From Natrinema versiforme (GTDB lineage: Archaea; Halobacteriota; Halobacteria; Halobacteriales; Natrialbaceae), in assembly GCF_005576615.1 (NCBI RefSeq), contig NZ_CP040330.1:1240001-1304000 (forward strand): DNA of 64,000 nt, given 5' to 3'. Positions within the stretch are counted from its first letter, which is position 1. Each line of letters starts with the position of its first letter. The translations under genes and the position numbers were made by a program. The notes beneath the pieces were generated by a model. It was not told where the DNA came from. It did not search any database and was given only the letters and a program-made list of their open reading frames with translations. Below are positions 59,096 through 64,000 of the stretch, in pieces.

Positions 59096-60277
59096 ATGAG
59101 TATTCGTTCTGCGGTGGTCCTCGCGGCGGGCGAGGGATCCCGTCTGCGGCCGCTGACGAAGCATCGACCCAAGCCGATGCTTCCCGCGGCGACCAAACCC
59201 ATTCTCGAGTACGTTTTCGATGCGCTCGTCGACGCCGGGATCACGGAAATCACCGTCGTCGTCGGCTACGGTCACACGCACGTCCAATCGCACTTCGGGT
59301 CGACGTACCGCGACGCCTCTCTGGAGTACGTCGTCCAGGACAAGCAACTCGGTAGCGGCCACGCGCTGCTGGCGGCCGAGTCCGCGGTTTCGGAGCCGCG
59401 GCTCGTCCTCAACGGCGACCAGCTCGTCGCCGGACAGATCGTTGAGGACGTCTGCAACGCCCACGAGAGCGCGGACGACGCGATTGCGACGCTCGGGCTC
59501 ATTCGGCACGCGAACGTCGGCGAGTACGGCGGCGTGATCTGCGAGGACGACGGCACCGTCGAGACCATCGTCGAGCATCCCCGCGACGACCGCTCCTATC
59601 AGCTCAACGCGGGCGTCTACGCGTTCGATCCGGAACTCTTCGACTATCTCCACGGACCGGAGCCACACCTGAACGAGTACTCGCTCGTCGACGGCATCGC
59701 GAACGCCATCGACGCCGAGGAGACCGTCCGCGGCGTCACGTCCGACGGGATCTGGATCGACGCGACGTATCCGTGGGACTTACTCGAGGTCGCGGAGACC
59801 CTCTTCGAGAGCGCGGACGGCATCGAGAGCACGGTGTCGTCGACCGCGCGGGTCCACGGCTCAGCGACGATCGTCGAACCGGTCGCGATTTCGGCGGACT
59901 GCGTCGTCGGCCCCGGGGCCGTCGTCGGACCCAACGTCGCGCTCGGTGAGAACGTGACGGTCGGCGCGAATGCCGTCATCGAACGCAGCGTCGTCGACGC
60001 CGACACGCGCGTCGGCTCGGGGGCGGCGCTCGTCGACTGTGTCACCGGCCGTAACGTCCGGGTCGGAACCGGGTCGACCGTCGTCGGCGGCCCCGGCGAC
60101 GTCCGCGTCGGCGACCGCGTCCACGAGGGCGAGCGACTGGGCGCGCTGCTGGCGGACCGCGTTCGCGACGATGGCGGCGCGACCTACGCGCCGGGAACGA
60201 TCGTCGGCTCCGACGCCGTCATCAACGCCGGAACGACCGTTCGCGGGACGGTCGACGACGGAACCGAGGTGCAGTAA
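59096..60277 (+). CDS. Sugar-1-phosphate nucleotidyltransferase / acetyltransferase (GlmU-like)
   Basis: The product is 393 residues. Nucleotidyltransferase part (about 1-225): AVVLAAGEGSRLRPLTKHRP, PMLPAATKPILEYVFD, LNGDQLV and NAGVYAFDP. The C-terminal part (about 240-393) is a left-handed beta-helix (VEPVAISADCVVGPGAVVGP, NVTVGANAVIERSVVDAD). This matches archaeal bifunctional enzymes that acetylate GlcN-1-P and make UDP-GlcNAc. The position 2 bases before glmS supports this role. AAAACTAATAG about 28 bases before the ATG is a likely TATA box. Confidence 0.93.
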   Translation: MSIRSAVVLAAGEGSRLRPLTKHRPKPMLPAATKPILEYVFDALVDAGITEITVVVGYGHTHVQSHFGSTYRDASLEYVVQDKQLGSGHALLAAESAVSEPRLVLNGDQLVAGQIVEDVCNAHESADDAIATLGLIRHANVGEYGGVICEDDGTVETIVEHPRDDRSYQLNAGVYAFDPELFDYLHGPEPHLNEYSLVDGIANAIDAEETVRGVTSDGIWIDATYPWDLLEVAETLFESADGIESTVSSTARVHGSATIVEPVAISADCVVGPGAVVGPNVALGENVTVGANAVIERSVVDADTRVGSGAALVDCVTGRNVRVGTGSTVVGGPGDVRVGDRVHEGERLGALLADRVRDDGGATYAPGTIVGSDAVINAGTTVRGTVDDGTEVQ

Positions 60278-60279
60278 CG

Positions 60280-62082
60280 ATGTGCGGAATCGTCGGCTAC
60301 GTCGGAGCCGCCAGCGGGGACGACGCCGTGGACGTGGTCCTCGATGGCCTCTCGACGCTCGAGTACCGCGGCTACGACTCCGCGGGACTGGCCGTACCGA
60401 CACCCACAATGGCGGTCCACAAAGCCGCCGGTGAACTCTCGGCCCTCGAGGGGGCAGTTCCGCGAGGCGACCTCGCGGGCGAGTCGGTCGGGATCGGCCA
60501 CACGCGCTGGAGCACCCACGGCGCGCCGACGGACGCCAACGCACACCCCCACAGCGACGAGGCGGGGCGCGTCGCCGTCGTCCACAACGGGATCATCGAG
60601 AACTACCAGCGGCTGCGCGACGACCTCGCCGACGCGGGCGTCGCGTTCCGGAGCGAGACCGACACCGAAGTGGTGCCCCACCTGATCGGGCGCTACCTCG
60701 ACCGCGGCGCGGACGCCGAAGCGGCGTTCCGGCTGGCGATCGACCAACTCGAGGGCAGCTACGCGATCGCCGCGGTTTTCGAGGGATCGGAGACGGTGTA
60801 CGCGGCCCGGCAGGACTCCCCGCTCGTCGTCGGCCTCGGCGAGACCGGCACGTACCTCGCGAGCGACGTCCCCGCGTTCGTCGACCGCACCGACCGCGTC
60901 TGCTACCTCGAGGACGGCGACTTCGTCCGGCTGACCGCCGACGGCGCGGTCGTCACCGACGAGACGGGGGAGACAGTCGACCGGCCGATCGAAACGGTCG
61001 CGTGGGATCCCGAAGACGCGGAGAAGAGCGGCTATGATCACTACATGCTCAAGGAGATCCACGAGCAGCCGTCCTCGCTGCGACAGTGTCTCCGCGGCCG
61101 GATCGACGAACTCGAGGGGACAGTCAATCTCGAGGAACTGGCGGAAATCGACCACGACGGGCCGGTCCAGTTCGTCGCCTGCGGCACCTCCTATCACGCG
61201 GCGATGTTCGGCGCGGAGCGGCTTCGTGCCGGCGGCGTGAGCGCGCAGGCGTTCCTCGCCAGCGAGTACGCGAGCGATCGCGTCCCCGTCGACGGCGATA
61301 CGCTCGTCGTCGGCGTCACCCAGAGCGGCGAGACCGCCGACACGTTGCGCGCCCTGCGCGAGGCCGCCCGGGCCGGGGCGACAACGCTCGCGGTGACGAA
61401 CACCGTCGCGAGTTCGGCCGCGCGGGAGTGCGATCACGCCCTCTATATCCGGGCCGGTCCCGAGATCGGCGTCGCCGCGACGAAGACGTTCGCGAGCCAG
61501 CAACTCGCGCTCGCGATGCTGGCGTTCGAACTCGGCGACGATCCGACCCGCGCGGAACTCGAGGCGCTCCGGGACGTTCCCGGGCAGGTCCAGACCGTCC
61601 TCGAGACGACCGAGGCCAAGGCGGTCGCCGAGGCGTTCGTCGACGCGGACGCGTACTTCTCCATCGGACGGGGCTACCACTACCCGGTCGCACTCGAGGG
61701 CGCGCTGAAGATGAAAGAGATCACCTACCGGCACGCGGAGGGGTTCGCGGCCGGCGAACTCAAACACGGCCCGCTCGCGCTCGTGACCGAGAACACACCG
61801 GTGTTCGCGATCGTCACCGGCGACGGCGAGACGGCCCGAAAGACGATCGGGAACGTCAAAGAGGTCGAAGCCCGCGATGCGCCCGTCGTGGCGATCACCG
61901 ACGGCGAGTCCGACGTGACTCGGTACGCCGATCACGTCCTCGAGATCCCCGCCGTCGACGACCTCAGTGCATCGGTGCTGGCGAACGTGCAGTTACAGCT
62001 GGTGGCCTACTGGGTCGCGAACCTGCTCGGCCGGTCGATCGACAAGCCGCGGAATCTGGCCAAGAGCGTGACGGTCGAATGA
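60280..62082 (+). CDS. glmS: Glutamine-fructose-6-phosphate aminotransferase
   Basis: The product is 600 residues. The N-terminal amidotransferase has the catalytic Cys2 (MCGIVGYVG), TLEYRGYDSAGLAV and GHTRWSTHGAP. Two SIS domains follow (VACGTSYHAAMFGAERLRAG, GVTQSGETADTLRAL, GRGYHYPVALEGALKMKEIT), and the end is DKPRNLAKSVTVE with the conserved Lys. It makes glucosamine-6-phosphate and commits carbon to UDP-GlcNAc. It forms an operon with the GlmU-like gene, feeding N-glycan and matrix amino sugars. Confidence 0.97.
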   Translation: MCGIVGYVGAASGDDAVDVVLDGLSTLEYRGYDSAGLAVPTPTMAVHKAAGELSALEGAVPRGDLAGESVGIGHTRWSTHGAPTDANAHPHSDEAGRVAVVHNGIIENYQRLRDDLADAGVAFRSETDTEVVPHLIGRYLDRGADAEAAFRLAIDQLEGSYAIAAVFEGSETVYAARQDSPLVVGLGETGTYLASDVPAFVDRTDRVCYLEDGDFVRLTADGAVVTDETGETVDRPIETVAWDPEDAEKSGYDHYMLKEIHEQPSSLRQCLRGRIDELEGTVNLEELAEIDHDGPVQFVACGTSYHAAMFGAERLRAGGVSAQAFLASEYASDRVPVDGDTLVVGVTQSGETADTLRALREAARAGATTLAVTNTVASSAARECDHALYIRAGPEIGVAATKTFASQQLALAMLAFELGDDPTRAELEALRDVPGQVQTVLETTEAKAVAEAFVDADAYFSIGRGYHYPVALEGALKMKEITYRHAEGFAAGELKHGPLALVTENTPVFAIVTGDGETARKTIGNVKEVEARDAPVVAITDGESDVTRYADHVLEIPAVDDLSASVLANVQLQLVAYWVANLLGRSIDKPRNLAKSVTVE

Positions 62083-62163
62083 CCCCGCTGGACGGAGTCG
62101 CGCGATTCGGCCGCCGATCCGAATCGCGGTCATTTAAGTGATAGCGATGGCGCAGGGATACCA

Positions 62164-62991
62164 GTGAGTCGTGTCGACCTGATCGTCGCGATCCTCGCCG
62201 GGATCGTCCAAGGGATCGTCGAGTGGCTCCCCGTCTCGAGCCAGGGCAACCTCTCGCTGTTTCTGACGCTCGCGGGGACCGACCCCGCGGTCGCAGTGCA
62301 GTTGGCGCTGTTCCTGCAGGTCGGGACGACGCTCTCGGCGGCGACCTACTATCGTGACGACATCGCGACGGCCGTCCGCGCGGTGCCCGGTTGGCGGCCC
62401 GGCGATGCATACCGCGGCGAGAACGCCATCCCGTCGTACGTCGTCGTCGCCACGCTGATGACCGGACTCGTCGGCATCCCGTTGTACGTCTACGCGGTCG
62501 ACCTCGCCGGCCAGCTCACCGGCGGCGTCTTCATCGCGGTCATCGGCGTCCTGTTGGTACTGACGGGGGTCCTCCAACTCGGCTCGGAATCGGTGTCGAT
62601 GGGCGTCCGCGACGCGCCGACGCTGCCGGACTCGATCCTCGTCGGCGCTGTTCAAGGCGTTGCGATCCTTCCAGGTATCTCGCGGTCGGGTGTGACGACC
62701 AGTGCGTTGCTGTTCCGCAGCTACGATCCGCCGGCGGCCTTCCGGCTCTCGTTCCTGCTGTCGATTCCCGCGAGCCTCGGCGCGGCCGCACTCACCGTCG
62801 CCGGTGCCGGCGGCCTCCCCGGTATCGATCCCGCCCCAGCGGCGGTCGCGCTCGGGCTGAGTGCGATCGTCGGCTATCTCACCATCGACGCGCTCATGCG
62901 AGTCGTCGATCGCGTGCCGTTCTGGCTCGTCTGTTTCGGTCTCGGTGGCCTCGCGATCGTCGGCGGTGGCGTCGTTTCCATCGTCGTGTGA
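62164..62991 (+). CDS. uppP: Undecaprenyl-diphosphatase family protein (UppP/BacA)
   Basis: The product is 275 residues from GTG 62164. GIVQGIVEWLPVSSQGNL near residue 15 and GISRSGVTTSALLFRSYDPP near 170 are the two conserved catalytic blocks, with about seven to eight hydrophobic helices. In bacteria it recycles undecaprenyl diphosphate. In archaea a polyprenyl (dolichyl) diphosphate or monophosphate carrier is the likely substrate, which fits its place between glmS and an AglB-like gene. Confidence 0.92.
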   Translation: MSRVDLIVAILAGIVQGIVEWLPVSSQGNLSLFLTLAGTDPAVAVQLALFLQVGTTLSAATYYRDDIATAVRAVPGWRPGDAYRGENAIPSYVVVATLMTGLVGIPLYVYAVDLAGQLTGGVFIAVIGVLLVLTGVLQLGSESVSMGVRDAPTLPDSILVGAVQGVAILPGISRSGVTTSALLFRSYDPPAAFRLSFLLSIPASLGAAALTVAGAGGLPGIDPAPAAVALGLSAIVGYLTIDALMRVVDRVPFWLVCFGLGGLAIVGGGVVSIVV

Positions 62992-63088
62992 AACGATCAG
63001 TCGACGACCGGTCCGGGAACCGTCTCGGCGGGATCGCATTTCTCCGTCCAGAAAAGTTATAACAGACTCCTGACTTGGTGTCGAATAG

Positions 63089-63253
63089 ATGCAACTAACG
63101 GACGACGCCGCTACTGGACGGTCCGTCCTCGATGCGCTCGAGGGGGACGGGTGCTCGTATTGCGAGGACGGGACGCTCGTTCGTGAACGGTACCACGGAA
63201 ACGCGGCGGTCGTCTGCGACGACTGCCACACGCCCGGCGCACAGGTGTGGTAA
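63089..63253 (+). CDS. Small zinc-finger protein (HVO_A0556-like)
   Basis: The product is 54 residues: a helical start (MQLTDDAATGRSVLDALEGD), then two Cys pairs, CSYCEDGTLV and VCDDCHTPGAQVW. It fits the haloarchaeal small CPxCG-like zinc fingers, one of which is known as HVO_A0556. An AGTTATAAC box about 30 bases before the ATG supports a leaderless transcript. No function is known for this copy. Confidence 0.78.
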   Translation: MQLTDDAATGRSVLDALEGDGCSYCEDGTLVRERYHGNAAVVCDDCHTPGAQVW

Positions 63254-63321
63254 CGCGGGCCGGCGATCGACGGCTCTCGGGAACGAAAACGTGATAGCCC
63301 CGTACACTCACCTGAGTCACA

Positions 63322-64000
63322 ATGCCTACTGACGGCGACTCGAGCCGACTCGCCGACGCGACGGCGACCTTTCTCGAAGACCGCGAGGACGGCGAGCGCG
63401 CGCTCGAGGCCGTCCTTACTGTCGACACCGAACACGACACCTGGACCTTCGACGATATCGATCTGGATTCGGGAACGTTCGGGGAACTCGTGTCGAGCGG
63501 CATCGTTGAGAAGGTCGACGGTGCGTATCGGGTTGCAGACCCCGAGGCCGTCGACGCAGTGATCGCAGGCGAGGAGGTCCAAACGGACTCGCGTTCAGTA
63601 CCTGCCGACCGCGATTTCGATCTCGAACGGTTCCGGACCATTGATCCTCGAGCGGCGATCGCGTTAGTCGGGGCGCTGATCGCCGTCGCCGGTGCGCGGA
63701 TGACGGCGTTTCGGTCGGTCTTTCAGCAGGGCTACGTCGTCTCGCCCGCGAACGATCCCTACTACTTCCGGTACTGGATGGAGGAGTTGCTTGGACGATC
63801 CTCGGGGCCCACGGACTTTGGTGTTCTTACGGATCCGTCAGGTGCTGTCTTCGGGACACGGCCGTTCGCCCACGCGACAAACTGGTTTCTCGCCGAACTA
63901 CTCGGCGGCGGACATGGCGCGGCCGAGACAGTCGCAGCGTGGCTGCCGATCGTCGCGTCCGTCGCGCTCGGGCTCGCGATTTACAAGCTCACCGTCCTGC
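63322..64000 (+). CDS. aglB: AglB/STT3-like oligosaccharyltransferase, partial (runs off right edge)
   Basis: About 226 residues are visible, with no stop. The first ~110 residues are soluble, with a helix-turn-helix-like look (ERALEAVLTVDTEHDTWTFD, LDSGTFGELVSSGIVEKVDG, AYRVADPEAVDAVIAG). A membrane helix follows (AAIALVGALIAVAGARMTAF) and then GYVVSPANDPYYFRYWMEEL, the first outer loop acidic motif (metal and acceptor binding) of STT3 enzymes. Another helix region starts near the edge. AglB transfers the lipid-linked glycan to N-x-S/T, for instance on the S-layer protein in this window. The catalytic WWDYG motif lies outside. Confidence 0.82.
   Translation, partial: MPTDGDSSRLADATATFLEDREDGERALEAVLTVDTEHDTWTFDDIDLDSGTFGELVSSGIVEKVDGAYRVADPEAVDAVIAGEEVQTDSRSVPADRDFDLERFRTIDPRAAIALVGALIAVAGARMTAFRSVFQQGYVVSPANDPYYFRYWMEELLGRSSGPTDFGVLTDPSGAVFGTRPFAHATNWFLAELLGGGHGAAETVAAWLPIVASVALGLAIYKLTVL

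Overview
The window comes from a halophilic archaeon (class Halobacteria). The proteins are very acidic, the DNA is GC-rich, and many genes have a TATA-like box about 25-30 bases before a leaderless start. Marker genes agree: TFB with a zinc ribbon, two CDC48-type AAA ATPases, an S-layer glycoprotein ending in PGF-CTERM, an archaeal GHMP-type shikimate kinase, a Bat-like HTH-10 regulator, UPF0058 and UPF0212. An assignment to the Natrinema/Haloterrigena group is only a guess. No rRNA, tRNA or CRISPR array was seen.

Region 1 (1-20,130) looks like a cell-surface polysaccharide and matrix locus. It holds a partial polytopic membrane protein and three Tat-exported paralogues resembling polysaccharide lyases (1180-2448, 4103-5077, 5395-7278). 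It also has a separate FemAB/BioF2-like transferase. A nine-gene operon with overlapping reading frames runs leftward from 16773 to 7360: acyltransferase, aminotransferase, Gfo/Idh dehydrogenase, two nucleotide-sugar dehydrogenases, GT2, DUF354, polysaccharide deacetylase and a second FemAB-like transferase. Four of these enzymes match the WbpA/B/E/D route to UDP-2,3-diacetamido-uronic acid. Next to the operon is a secreted protein with five Asn/Gln-rich curlin-like repeats, and across a 0.7-kb gap a small secreted protein that shares one repeat motif with it.

Region 2 (20,240-34,730) is mostly housekeeping: larC, cdc48, a HerA-like ATPase, a TrkA-C pair with a small membrane protein, a second CDC48, a Bat-like regulator, an R2-like diiron protein, small conserved haloarchaeal proteins, aroK and chorismate mutase.

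Region 3 (34,697-37,620) is AT-richer. It appears to be two small islets inserted in tandem at the 3' end of the chorismate mutase gene, because that gene's 3' end is present three times. Islet A carries a toxin-antitoxin pair and an unknown membrane protein. Islet B carries nikR and a nickel/cobalt transporter. No integrase is visible.

Region 4 (37,650-46,310) has an RND exporter operon with a divergent TetR regulator and a candidate operator, then the S-layer glycoprotein gene with a long structured leader.

Region 5 (46,310-64,000) holds a glutaredoxin-thioredoxin reductase fusion, a truncated DUF389 remnant, DUF357, tfb behind tandem promoters, DNA repair glycosylases, acylphosphatase, nnr-moaC-nitronate monooxygenase, and a sugar and glycosylation block (glmU-like, glmS, uppP, and the start of an AglB-like oligosaccharyltransferase). 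Two genes here, grx-trxR and nnr, carry related in-frame palindromic insertions.
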